A stretch of 64,000 nt of DNA. It comes from Pseudoalteromonas luteoviolacea (GTDB lineage: Bacteria > Pseudomonadota > Gammaproteobacteria > Enterobacterales > Alteromonadaceae). The translations under genes were made by a program, and so were the position numbers. The notes beneath the pieces were generated by a model that was not told the origin of the DNA, made no database searches, and saw only the letters and a list, made by a program, of their open reading frames with translations. Positions 46,485-55,568 of this stretch are shown piece by piece. Each line of letters opens with the position of its first letter. Within the stretch, counting starts at the first letter, position 1. The stretch is from NCBI RefSeq assembly GCF_021654285.1, contig NZ_JAKFZS010000004.1, forward strand, positions 186,001-250,000. Direction: 5' to 3'.

Positions 46485-46612
46485 TTTTAATCCTTAATAT
46501 ATGCTGTTTTTGTAGTGTTTTATTTTTAACCACATGAAAGATAGTTGGATTTAATTGAATGAAAACTGAACACTAAGGTAGGCGATTGTATAGTATTTGT
46601 AATTAAGTGTAT

Positions 46613-46638
46613 GAGCCCAGTTTTATGCTGGGCTCTTT
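46613..46638. terminator. Hairpin after the RND operon
   Basis: GAGCCCAG/CTGGGCTC (46613-46620 with 46628-46635) and a 7-nt loop. It lies just after the RND stop on the minus strand. Confidence 0.5.
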
Positions 46639-46658
46639 CAGAAGGTGAAGTATTCCTG

Positions 46659-49600
46659 TTAGTTGACGTTAGAGGGAACTTGAGGCTGTTCGGCTTTTTG
46701 TCGGCGTAGTACCTTTCTTGAGAGTTGTTTAATATCCTCTAACATGACGTATTGACATGGGATTAGCAGTAATGTGATGACCGTGGCAAATAGAACGCCA
46801 AATGCTAACGATACAGCCATCGGGATGACAATCTGTGCTTGTAAGCTGGTTTCCATAATAATGGGTACAAGACCAATAAATGTCGTCAGAGAGGTCAAAA
46901 GGATTGCTCTGAAGCGGCGACAACCTGCCTCAACAACGGCTTCTTTTATACTCATACCTTGCTCTCGGGCTTTATTAACAAAATCGACCATTACCAGCGA
47001 GTCATTCACAACAACACCTGCCACTGCAATAATACCAAACATAGATAGGCCGCTCATGGTCATGCCAAGTACCATGTGACCAAACACCGCGCCAACCACA
47101 CCAAAAGGAATGACGGACATGATCAGCAGAGGTTGAGAGTAAGAACGAAGTGGGATCGCCAGTAATGCAAAGATGATCATCATAGAGATTGCGAAGTCTC
47201 TAAACTGCTCTGCAACGCTGTCCATTTCTTCTTGAATACGGCCTGCAATACTACTTGAAACTCCAGGGTAGCTCTCTAATAAACTTGGTAGGTATTCTTC
47301 ACTGATCTGTTCTGCAATCTTAAAGGGTTCTGCTTTGTCAGTATCAATGGATGCCCACACACTGACAGTACGCTTGGAGTTTTCACGACGTATACGGCTT
47401 ACACCTTCTACTTGCTTAATGTTGGCGACTTCAATCAAGGGGATCTCTGCACCTGCAGGCGAGATAATACGGACGTCTTGAATATCACTGATGGCATCTC
47501 GCTGTGATTCAGGGTAACGGATCATCACTTTAATTTCTTCACCATTTCTTAATATCCGCTGAGCTTCAATACCGTAATAACTGAAGTTTACTTGCGAAGC
47601 AATGTCAGCAAGCGTAAGTCCCATGCTATAGGCAAGTGGTTTTAGCTCCAGCTGGATTTCATCTGTAGCAGATTGCATAGAGTCGTTAACATCACCAACG
47701 CCTTCAATAGTTCTGAGCTTATCTTTTAATCTTTCTGCTACTTCTTTTAGGGTGTCTTTGTCTTTGCCTTCAAGTCGGAAGCTGATATCACCATCATCTC
47801 GACCGCCGTCAGAAATACTATCTTGAATATTTAAAGTTTTTACACCTGGTAGTGGTGGCATATTTTCGCGCCACATTGCACTTAATTCAAAAGTATCAAT
47901 AGGGCGTAAATGCGGCTCAACCAGCACAGCACGGATAGTGGCGTTGGTTCTGCCATTCATATTGATAGCGAAGTTTTTAACCATAACTTGATCGTAGTCT
48001 TGCTCAATTTGCTGCTCTACTTTATTAAGCATAGCCTCGAGTTTTTTGATGGTTTCGAGTGTTGCCGATTCTGAAGAGGACAAGTTCATTTCAACTTGAA
48101 TGCTCGGGAAATCATGAGGGATTTTAGGGTTGGCAACAAACTTAATAAATCCGCCAGCGAATAATCCCGCGCTGACAATGAGGATACAAATAAAACCAAC
48201 GATCACCGTATAGCGATAATGAATGCACTTTTCAATAGAAGGTCTATAGGTGTTTTCAATGAAGTTTTTTAGACCGTTGTCTAGCGCTTCACGCAGGCGG
48301 TGGAATGGGTTGTTAGGGTTGCTTGGCTTGTCTTTCATTGCCGCTAGGTGCGCGGGCAAGATAAGCTTTGATTCAATCAAAGAGAAAATTAAGCAAAGAA
48401 TGATAACACCGCCAATGGCTTTAGAAAATGCCGCTTCTGGGCCGGTAGATAATGTTTGTGGGAAAAACGCGGCAATGGTGGTGAGTACACCAAATGTCGC
48501 AGGGACTGCAACTCGTTTTACACCACGGACAACGTTATCTAAACTGTGACCGTGTTTCTCTATTTCAGCATGTGCTGATTCGCCGACGACAATGGCATCG
48601 TCTACCACAATACCGAGTACCAGTATAAAGGCAAATAGAGAGGCTAGATTAATGGTGATGTCGATAGAGCCAGCAGGCATGAGTAAAAATGCGCCTAAAA
48701 ACGATACTGGTAAACCCATCATGACCCAAAATGCTAACCTAATTCTTAAAAACAGCGCCAACATAAGCATAACGAGTACGCCACCGATGACCATGTTTTC
48801 AATCATCATGTTGAGGCGGCCTTCAAGGTAGTAAGTGAAATCTAAAAATGGTTCTAGTTTCACGCCCTGTGGTAATTGACCCTCTTTCTCATTTAGGTAG
48901 TTTTTGATGATCCCTGCAACATTGGTGATATCTTGGTCTTTTGACGCACGAACCTCATAGATTAGTGAATTTCTGCCGTTATAGAGTGAGTACATCAATC
49001 CTTCTTCAAAGCCATCTGAGATAGTGGCAACATCACCTAAACGAATCTGCGCACCATCTTCTAATGTGATCAAAGGAAGTTGCTCAAAATCGTGACCGCG
49101 ATACGCTTGGTTTTCAACTCGCATTGAAATGTAACCATTGTCAGAGCGAATTTGACCTGCTGACATATTGGCAGAGTAGTTTCGTACTGCATCCGCGATA
49201 TTTCTGAATGTCAGACCATACTCACGTAGTTTATCCGGACTAACTTCAATGCCAATTTCATAATTAAGGCCACCATTGAACGTAACTAAATTTACGCCCG
49301 GCAAAGCAAGCATTTCGTCATGCAAATTGTTACCAAGGTGCTTGAGATCTTCGAAGCTCATGTCCCCGTTTAATGTCAGGAGCATGACTTCCTGTTCATT
49401 CTTTTCATTGCGAATGACAGGACGCTCCATGTCAGCGGGGAAGGTTGAAATAGAGTCAACCTGCATTTTAACTTCATCGAGTACGTCTTTGGGGTCGTAC
49501 TGATGATCGACTTCAATCCAAGTTTGTGAATAGCCTCTGTTAGAGTAGGTGATCAATCGTTTGATGCCTTCAAGGCCCTCCATTGATTCTTCTACCTTGA

Positions 49601-49808
49601 TTGTGATCCCTTCCTCGACTTCTTGAGGTGCAGCGCCCGGGTAGATGGCTTGGATGCTTAACCAGTAGTTAGTATTTTGTGGGAACAATTGTTTTTGCAT
49701 TGTGAATGCTGTGAGCAGACCGCCGACGAGAATGAAAATCATCAGCAGGTTTGCCGCAACTGGATTGCGTGCAAACCACGCAATAATGCCTTTTTCTTGG
49801 CTTTCCAT
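46659..49808 (-). CDS. RND family efflux permease
   Basis: 1049 aa with twelve helices and two large periplasmic loops, the AcrB/MexB length. Typical parts are VAANLLMIFILVGGLLTA, LPGVNLVTFNGGLNYEIGIE, VLGIVVDDAIVVGESAHAEI (TM4 with the DD proton relay) and VAGVVVNDSLVMVDFVNKA (TM10). It pumps drugs, detergents or other amphiphiles with proton uptake. It lies 6 nt after its adaptor gene and is co-transcribed with it. No TolC-like gene is in this operon. Confidence 0.93.
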   Translation of the reverse strand: MESQEKGIIAWFARNPVAANLLMIFILVGGLLTAFTMQKQLFPQNTNYWLSIQAIYPGAAPQEVEEGITIKVEESMEGLEGIKRLITYSNRGYSQTWIEVDHQYDPKDVLDEVKMQVDSISTFPADMERPVIRNEKNEQEVMLLTLNGDMSFEDLKHLGNNLHDEMLALPGVNLVTFNGGLNYEIGIEVSPDKLREYGLTFRNIADAVRNYSANMSAGQIRSDNGYISMRVENQAYRGHDFEQLPLITLEDGAQIRLGDVATISDGFEEGLMYSLYNGRNSLIYEVRASKDQDITNVAGIIKNYLNEKEGQLPQGVKLEPFLDFTYYLEGRLNMMIENMVIGGVLVMLMLALFLRIRLAFWVMMGLPVSFLGAFLLMPAGSIDITINLASLFAFILVLGIVVDDAIVVGESAHAEIEKHGHSLDNVVRGVKRVAVPATFGVLTTIAAFFPQTLSTGPEAAFSKAIGGVIILCLIFSLIESKLILPAHLAAMKDKPSNPNNPFHRLREALDNGLKNFIENTYRPSIEKCIHYRYTVIVGFICILIVSAGLFAGGFIKFVANPKIPHDFPSIQVEMNLSSSESATLETIKKLEAMLNKVEQQIEQDYDQVMVKNFAINMNGRTNATIRAVLVEPHLRPIDTFELSAMWRENMPPLPGVKTLNIQDSISDGGRDDGDISFRLEGKDKDTLKEVAERLKDKLRTIEGVGDVNDSMQSATDEIQLELKPLAYSMGLTLADIASQVNFSYYGIEAQRILRNGEEIKVMIRYPESQRDAISDIQDVRIISPAGAEIPLIEVANIKQVEGVSRIRRENSKRTVSVWASIDTDKAEPFKIAEQISEEYLPSLLESYPGVSSSIAGRIQEEMDSVAEQFRDFAISMMIIFALLAIPLRSYSQPLLIMSVIPFGVVGAVFGHMVLGMTMSGLSMFGIIAVAGVVVNDSLVMVDFVNKAREQGMSIKEAVVEAGCRRFRAILLTSLTTFIGLVPIIMETSLQAQIVIPMAVSLAFGVLFATVITLLLIPCQYVMLEDIKQLSRKVLRRQKAEQPQVPSNVN

Positions 49809-49814
49809 ACGCTG

Positions 49815-50990
49815 TTACTCCTCTTTTAATGCAAGGGCATTAGAAGGTGTTGCAGCTTGGCCATCGTCTAAGCTTAACTGCATGCCTTCGGTTGGGAACT
49901 CTAAAGAGGTGGTAATTAATTTCTGTCCTGATTCAAGACCTTGGTTAGCAACTACCAAGCCATCGTATTCTCTGACGACATTTAACGTTTTAAATGAAAG
50001 AGTACGATCTTTGTTTAAAATAGCGACTTTACCATCACGTACAAGGTGGTGTGGGATCTCTACTGCGTTGTTAAGCAGTTTGCCTTTGATTTGTGCGTTT
50101 AGATACGCGCCAAAGCGCAGTGGAGCTTGGCTGTTATCATAAGGGCGCTCTACTTGTGCAACTAAGTAAGTCATACGGCTGCGGTTATCAATAACACCTT
50201 CGCTACGGACTATTGTACCTTGCCAGGCAACATCTTGTCCGGCAACTTTAGCCGTTAAGGTGACACTGGCGTCAATTCCGTTGTTTTTCAGGTGTTGTAG
50301 ATCGCTATCCGCGACGGGTAGGCGAACCTCTGCCACAGAAATTGCATTTAATACGCCTACCGAACTACCCAGATTAACAACACTGCCTAGACTGAGCGCT
50401 CGACTTTCAATGATGGCATCATAAGGTGCCTTTACATATGTACGCTCTAAGTTTCTTTTTGCACGCTTTACACTTGCTTGCGCCGCTTTAAATCTGGCAA
50501 GTTTCTCTGCAAGTTGTGGTTTTCTTAAATACAGCTCAGAAGGGATAGTAGAACTTGCATTACTTTTAATGCGCTCCCATTCTGTCTTCGCAACATGTGC
50601 TTGAGCTTGCTCAATCTCTAGTGCTGAACTTGCTTGCGCAAGCGTGGCTTCTGCGTCAATCAATGCGGCTTCGTAATCATTGGGGTCAATGCGTGCTAAT
50701 ACATCGCCTTTTTTGACAAACCCGCCTTTTACAAACTGCCCTGAGAGCTCAATGATTTGACCGCTGACTTGCGCGACTAATTTGGTGCTGTATTTAGGTT
50801 TTACAATGCCGTAGGAATTTACAGACATTTCTAGAGGCGCAACCTGCACTGGCGCTACCTCAACTAAAGGGTGAACGATTTTTTTTTCTTTTTCAGCGGG
50901 TGGCGTTTTCATCGACGCAAATGCGATTGCACTTGCGATACCGCCAAGTAAGACGACACCCGGTAATATAATTTGTTTTTTACTAGCCAC
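49815..50990 (-). CDS. RND periplasmic adaptor (membrane fusion protein)
   Basis: 391 aa from a GTG at 50990. The frame runs to 51116, but the GTG is preferred because AGGAAGGA lies 9 nt upstream and it opens the typical membrane start ASKKQIILPGVVLLGG. The barrel-sandwich (KLVAQVSGQIIELSGQFVKG), hairpin and VYVKAPYDAIIESRALSLGS-like segments follow; the lipoyl half-motifs flank a helical hairpin. It bridges the RND pump to an outer-membrane channel. Confidence 0.88.
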   Translation of the reverse strand: MASKKQIILPGVVLLGGIASAIAFASMKTPPAEKEKKIVHPLVEVAPVQVAPLEMSVNSYGIVKPKYSTKLVAQVSGQIIELSGQFVKGGFVKKGDVLARIDPNDYEAALIDAEATLAQASSALEIEQAQAHVAKTEWERIKSNASSTIPSELYLRKPQLAEKLARFKAAQASVKRAKRNLERTYVKAPYDAIIESRALSLGSVVNLGSSVGVLNAISVAEVRLPVADSDLQHLKNNGIDASVTLTAKVAGQDVAWQGTIVRSEGVIDNRSRMTYLVAQVERPYDNSQAPLRFGAYLNAQIKGKLLNNAVEIPHHLVRDGKVAILNKDRTLSFKTLNVVREYDGLVVANQGLESGQKLITTSLEFPTEGMQLSLDDGQAATPSNALALKEE

Positions 50991-51237
50991 GATGTTAATT
51001 CCTTCCTGAATTGACAATTGGGATACGCTTGTACTAATCAAGCTCGTATCAATTACCATCAATAATACGCCATTAGATATTTCAAGGTGTTTTGATATCA
51101 CCTCAATATGTAACAAAGCATTACGTACCCTGTTACATTTTTACAATTGTTAAAGGCGGTATATATTTTGTTTAGATTACATACAGACGGCCGTACAACG
51201 CGTATAATAGCGCTTTTGAATTGAATAGGTGCTGATT

Positions 51238-51468
51238 TTGGACTGTAGATTAGGCTGTGGAGCATGCTGTATAGCACCAAGTATTAGCTCTTTGGGAAAG
51301 GCTGCAAATATTCGTTGTGAGTACTTAAACGACAATAATTTATGTTCTATCTTTGGTGAGCCAGAGCGCCCCCAAGTATGCAGTGACTTTAAAGCCGACA
51401 GGGAAACATGCGGTAGTACCAATGAAGAAGCAATGGAGAACTTAATTTATTTAGAAGCGGTGACGTAA
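51238..51468 (+). CDS. YkgJ-family cysteine cluster protein
   Basis: 76 aa if it starts at the TTG at 51238 (AGGTG upstream); a GTG at 51229 would add three residues. The sequence DCRLGCGACCIAPSISS, with IRCEYL, NLCSIFGEP and RPQVCSDF, is the YkgJ/YeiW small zinc- or iron-sulfur-type cysteine cluster. Compared with E. coli YeiW, a short segment between SISS and the third cysteine region looks deleted. Cytoplasmic; function unknown. Confidence 0.75.
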   Translation: MDCRLGCGACCIAPSISSLGKAANIRCEYLNDNNLCSIFGEPERPQVCSDFKADRETCGSTNEEAMENLIYLEAVT

Positions 51469-51493
51469 ATTACCGTTTGCGTTTAATTTGCAG

Positions 51494-51526
51494 TAACTCG
51501 GTAGCGCAAAGGTGGCTGCCGAGTTA
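51494..51526. terminator. Hairpin between convergent genes
   Basis: TAACTCGG...CCGAGTTA arms (51494-51505 with 51515-51526) form a stem of 12 with one wobble, before the minus-strand RTX-like gene stop. Weak T-tract. Confidence 0.45.
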
Positions 51527-51536
51527 AGGCTTTTAG

Positions 51537-53168
51537 TTACTTCCGACCTTCAATGACATAGATTGAATGGTGACGATTATTTTGCCAGTAATCGAGCGCT
51601 GCTTGGTCAACCAAATCGGCGATGCGCTTACTAAAATCACTGTGATTACCACTGAAGCTGCGCATATCAATCGCGCCCTCATATACAGCGGTCATGACAC
51701 CAGCAGCGTAATAAACCGCAGCTTCTATATTGTCTCCACCAATCCCTGTGCCTGATGATTTTATAAGCTTACATGGTCCATGGCATCGGTCGTTACCACC
51801 GCCACCGGAGCCTTCAGGATATTGGTCGCCACGGTTGTAAAGTGTATCGCCGCCATCACCACCATATAATCCAACATCATGATTATATTGCGAGAAACTT
51901 GCGACAAAGTCTGCACTACCACCACCAAAGAGTTCGCAGTCACCATCTTCACATAATACGATGTCGTTTCCACTTCCGCCCCATAACTTTGCGCGTTTTT
52001 TCCACTTGTTACCGCCAGAGTCCACTAAGATATCGTCGCCACTGTTACCATGTAAGCGATCTTTATCACCGGCATTACCAAAAACGAGATCATCTCCATT
52101 GCCACCTTCAAGGTGATCGGAATGGCCATTACCAAAAATCACGTCGTGGCCATCTTGCCCATATACTTTGTCTTGCGCGGTTGCTGAGCTGCCTAAAGGA
52201 AGCGTAAAAACAACGCCACGTTTGTCTGTTTCAATTCGTGAATCGCCCATTAACCAATCATTGCCGGCACCACCGCGGATAGTATCTTTATCACTGCCGC
52301 CAAATACCCAGTCGTGGCCACTGCCTGTGGTGATGTTATCTTTACCTTCTAGGCCATATACCGTCATGTTGTAAGTAACTGCTGAGGCATTCAAGCTATC
52401 GTTCCCACTACTCAATTTGGCAAAAATAAGGTCGATATTTGAGGTGTTAGGTGTTGAGCAGGCTGTTGAGTTACCAAGTTTGGCGTTAACAAAAACCAAT
52501 TCACCATATTGCTCAAAGGTGTAGCTCACACTGTTGATCTTGGATTGAATGCCCCAAACACCATTTACATAATAATCGGTGAACAAGGCGCCGCCGCCAG
52601 TACAGCTGTGGGTTTTACTTATGATGGTCGAGAAATTAGCACAGCTCGATAACTCATGATTTTCAGGGCGTTGAGGGATAGAGCCTGCTGTGCCTACTTC
52701 TGCACAGTCTATACCTTCGCCTGCATCTACTATATCTGTATCGCCCAAGGTGAATAGCTGGTCATTTCCAGCACCTGAGTAGACGTAATCTACTTTATTG
52801 CCTGTCCTAATGACATCATTGCCATTGCCGCCATGGATAAGCTGGTGAGTATGAAGGTTTTGACCATTGTATGTATTTCCATAATTACTTAAATTGACCT
52901 GTACACCATTGTAATTACTGATATTGAATATTTCGCAGGTGTTGCCATATGTCATTTTTACGAAGCTATCACCACCTATCGCGTGAAGGGTATGTTGATT
53001 ATTAGTCAGTGTGAATGACAAATAGGTCATCATTCCATTATGTATGGTATTGGTTGTTACATTAATACTGTTGTCTAGGCCTGTGCAGGCGTAACTGGAT
53101 GCATTAAAACCTAAGGATAACGCCACGAAGGTCGTTATTTTGGTTAACTTTGATAAATTTTTGCGCAT
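51537..53168 (-). CDS. Secreted calcium-binding RTX-like repeat protein
   Basis: 543 aa with a Sec signal peptide (about 1-27, ending ASSYA). The body has glycine-aspartate nonapeptide-like units, GGxGxD style: GGNGNDVIRTG, GAGNDQLF, GGAGNDWLMGD, GGNGDDLVFGN, GNSGDDILVDSG, GGSGNDIVL and GGDGGDTLYN. They form a calcium-coordinating beta-roll. Most RTX proteins use type I secretion without a Sec signal, so this combination suggests Sec export, perhaps followed by type II secretion. It resembles cysteine-containing repeat proteins of Alteromonadales. It is divergent from the protease gene at 54.0 kb. No catalytic domain is visible. Confidence 0.75.
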   Translation of the reverse strand: MRKNLSKLTKITTFVALSLGFNASSYACTGLDNSINVTTNTIHNGMMTYLSFTLTNNQHTLHAIGGDSFVKMTYGNTCEIFNISNYNGVQVNLSNYGNTYNGQNLHTHQLIHGGNGNDVIRTGNKVDYVYSGAGNDQLFTLGDTDIVDAGEGIDCAEVGTAGSIPQRPENHELSSCANFSTIISKTHSCTGGGALFTDYYVNGVWGIQSKINSVSYTFEQYGELVFVNAKLGNSTACSTPNTSNIDLIFAKLSSGNDSLNASAVTYNMTVYGLEGKDNITTGSGHDWVFGGSDKDTIRGGAGNDWLMGDSRIETDKRGVVFTLPLGSSATAQDKVYGQDGHDVIFGNGHSDHLEGGNGDDLVFGNAGDKDRLHGNSGDDILVDSGGNKWKKRAKLWGGSGNDIVLCEDGDCELFGGGSADFVASFSQYNHDVGLYGGDGGDTLYNRGDQYPEGSGGGGNDRCHGPCKLIKSSGTGIGGDNIEAAVYYAAGVMTAVYEGAIDMRSFSGNHSDFSKRIADLVDQAALDYWQNNRHHSIYVIEGRK

Positions 53169-54009
53169 GAAGTAGGTCCTTACATTCTAAATTTTATCAT
53201 TATTGAGTGAAGATTTAAGATGATATTTTTCATCTACTTTTACGGATATTAAGTTAGCAATAAAGTGTGCAAGCAACATGGAATTACTGTATGTAAAGTG
53301 AACTGCGCTGTGTATTTTATGTTAATTTTTTGATTTGTTTTTTTCTGGGCAGTTTTTATGCACTTTTAGAGGCTGCAATGCATGGGGGTTAAATTAATTA
53401 TTCGAGAATGAGTTATACATTAAGGTTGTTTTTATTTTGTTATTGTCACTAAACCTTTTCCAATCATTCGGCACATTTCAATATCTTGCTACTTGCTCTT
53501 TTTTTATTGTTGCAAAAACTACCTTTTTAATTTGGATTAACAAGTGTTTATTTGTATTTATGCCATATAATAAAGTTTTTTAAAGTTAGTGAGTGCGCAT
53601 TAACTTTTTATTTTAAGAAAACGTATTTATCTGATTTATCATATCTTATCTTGTGAACTATGAATGTGATGGGCGTAAATATACAGCCATGATAGCAATT
53701 CATTAGGTAAAAAATCGTACTTGATATTTTAGTATATTATTCATTTTTTTAAGAAGACTAAAATTATTCCTAAGCACTTCTCCACTGTTCCAAATACAAA
53801 TAATTTTCCCTTTTAAATTAATAAAGTGTAATTTAATTGTTGTAATTTGATGTATTGGGTGTTTATTTTTGATTCCTTGTATGTAAATATTAATATGCAT
53901 CCATTGAGGAGTAAGTGGGTGTATGACTGATGTTTGCTGTAGTTTTGTCGCACTTACTTAGAGAGATGTTTCGATATAAAAACACTTACAAGCATAATAA
54001 GGATAATTT
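53169..54009. other. AT-rich intergenic region upstream of the protease-Hint gene block
   Basis: 840 nt without a convincing gene. It must hold the divergent promoters of the RTX-like gene and the subtilase gene. Small open frames here (for example 53703-53900 on the minus strand) have no ribosome site or family and were left out. Two candidate protease promoter elements, TTGTCG at 53945 and GATATA at 53973, have an unusual 22-nt spacer and are not claimed. Confidence 0.5.
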
Positions 54010-55530
54010 ATGAACAAATGGAAACTCACCCCTATAGCAATGGGTTTGCTAGCGGGATCGGCTGTTTCAGTGCAAGCAGCGGAGTTTTATAGCAATTCAC
54101 CAGGTACTCAAGCAATTGAAGACAGCTACATCGTAGTGTACAAAGTACCTCAAGGCATTGCGTCGGCTGATAATGAAGTAAAAGCTCAATTTACAACACA
54201 ATTGACAAATACACTTACAACGGAAATTGGCATTGAAGTAACACGTCAATATTCTAGCAGTATTTCAGGTGTTGCTGTAAATGCTGATGCAAAGCAGCTA
54301 CTTAAGTTATTATCTCACCCTGATGTAGATTTTGTAGAGCAAAACGCGATTGTCACTGTGGCGCCTATCAAATCTAAATCGGGTTATTCAGCACTTCAGA
54401 ATAACCCTGTTTGGGGCCTAGACCGTATTGACCAAAGAGACCTTCCTCTAAATAATAAGTTTGAAGCACCAAACAAAGGTACTGGTGTAACTGCTTACGT
54501 AATCGATACAGGTATTCAGAACAGCCATAACGAGTTTGGTGGTCGTTCAGTCAATGGTTACGATTTTGTAGATAACGATGGTAATTCAGCAGACTGTAAC
54601 GGTCATGGTACACACGTTGCTGGTACAATCGGTGGTGCTACTTATGGTGTTGCTAAGAATGTAAAACTTGTTGGTGTACGTGTACTTAACTGTAGCGGTT
54701 CGGGTACTTATGCTGGCGTTATCGCAGGTATCGACTGGGTTGCAAATAACGCAAATGGTCCATCTGTTGCAAATATGAGTCTTGGTGGTGGTAAATCACA
54801 AGCGGTAAATAACGCTGTGACAAGCGCAGTAAACAAAGGCATTTCATTTGTTGTTGCTGCTGGTAACGAAAACTCTGATGCATGTACTCGTTCTCCAGCA
54901 AGCACACCAGCCGCTGTGACAGTTGCTTCATCAACATCTTCAGATGCACGTTCTGGTTTCTCAAACTGGGGTAAATGTATCGATGTATTTGGTCCTGGTT
55001 CATCAATCAAATCTGCTTGGATTGGTGCAGACTCTGCGACAAGAACCATTAGTGGTACGTCAATGGCAGCTCCTCACGTAGCTGGTGTTGCTGCACTTTT
55101 CCTTGAAAAAAATCCAACTAGTTCACCAACTCAAGTAACTGCTGCGCTTTCTAGCGGTGCGTCTGAGAACAAAATCAGTGACGTAAAAGGCTCACCTAAT
55201 AAGCTTGTTTATGTAGAAGCAGGCGGTGATGACGGTGGTTTTGAAAAAGTCATCAGTGGCGGTAAAAATGAGACTAAAGCATTCACTTATGAAGTACCAG
55301 CAGGTGCTACTAGCTTAAAAGTGACATTAAGTGGTGGTTCTGGTGATGCTGATTTATATATCAAGCATGGTGCAGAGCCTTGGGCGTTCGATAGTGATTG
55401 CGCATCTGAGAATCCAGACACATCAAATGAGTCTTGTGTAATCAATAACCCTAAAGCTGGTACATGGTACATCTCAGCATATGGTTATGCAGCGTTCAAC
55501 AATGTAACTCTAAAAGCAAACCATCAATAA
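54010..55530 (+). CDS. Secreted subtilisin-like serine protease (proteinase K group) with PPC tail
   Basis: 506 aa. A signal peptide (1-24) is followed by an I9 inhibitor propeptide (about 38-118, SYIVVYKVPQ and SHPDVDFVEQNAIV). The S8 catalytic domain has YVIDTGI (Asp166), NGHGTHVAGT (His199), VAAGN (oxyanion Asn286) and GTSMAAPHVAG (Ser351). A C-terminal pre-peptidase (PPC) domain (about 408-504) has VTLSGGSGDADLYIKHGAEP. All active residues are present. The propeptide and PPC are normally removed during maturation. It lies 38 nt upstream of the Hint-fused protein, probably in one transcript. Its codons favour GGT, GTA and ACT, a high-expression look. Confidence 0.95.
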   Translation: MNKWKLTPIAMGLLAGSAVSVQAAEFYSNSPGTQAIEDSYIVVYKVPQGIASADNEVKAQFTTQLTNTLTTEIGIEVTRQYSSSISGVAVNADAKQLLKLLSHPDVDFVEQNAIVTVAPIKSKSGYSALQNNPVWGLDRIDQRDLPLNNKFEAPNKGTGVTAYVIDTGIQNSHNEFGGRSVNGYDFVDNDGNSADCNGHGTHVAGTIGGATYGVAKNVKLVGVRVLNCSGSGTYAGVIAGIDWVANNANGPSVANMSLGGGKSQAVNNAVTSAVNKGISFVVAAGNENSDACTRSPASTPAAVTVASSTSSDARSGFSNWGKCIDVFGPGSSIKSAWIGADSATRTISGTSMAAPHVAGVAALFLEKNPTSSPTQVTAALSSGASENKISDVKGSPNKLVYVEAGGDDGGFEKVISGGKNETKAFTYEVPAGATSLKVTLSGGSGDADLYIKHGAEPWAFDSDCASENPDTSNESCVINNPKAGTWYISAYGYAAFNNVTLKANHQ

Positions 55531-55568
55531 TTCTTTAACCATAAACTTAAATATAAAGGAATAAATAA

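Noticed and set aside
50991..51116. Extra N-terminus of the RND adaptor
   Set aside because: No signal anchor in the extension; AGGAAGGA with the GTG at 50990 gives the usual adaptor start.
51773..52207. Open frame of 144 codons on the plus strand inside the RTX-like gene
   Set aside because: It is the reverse complement of the glycine-aspartate repeats, giving His/Arg-rich text. This is a shadow of repeated codons, not a gene.
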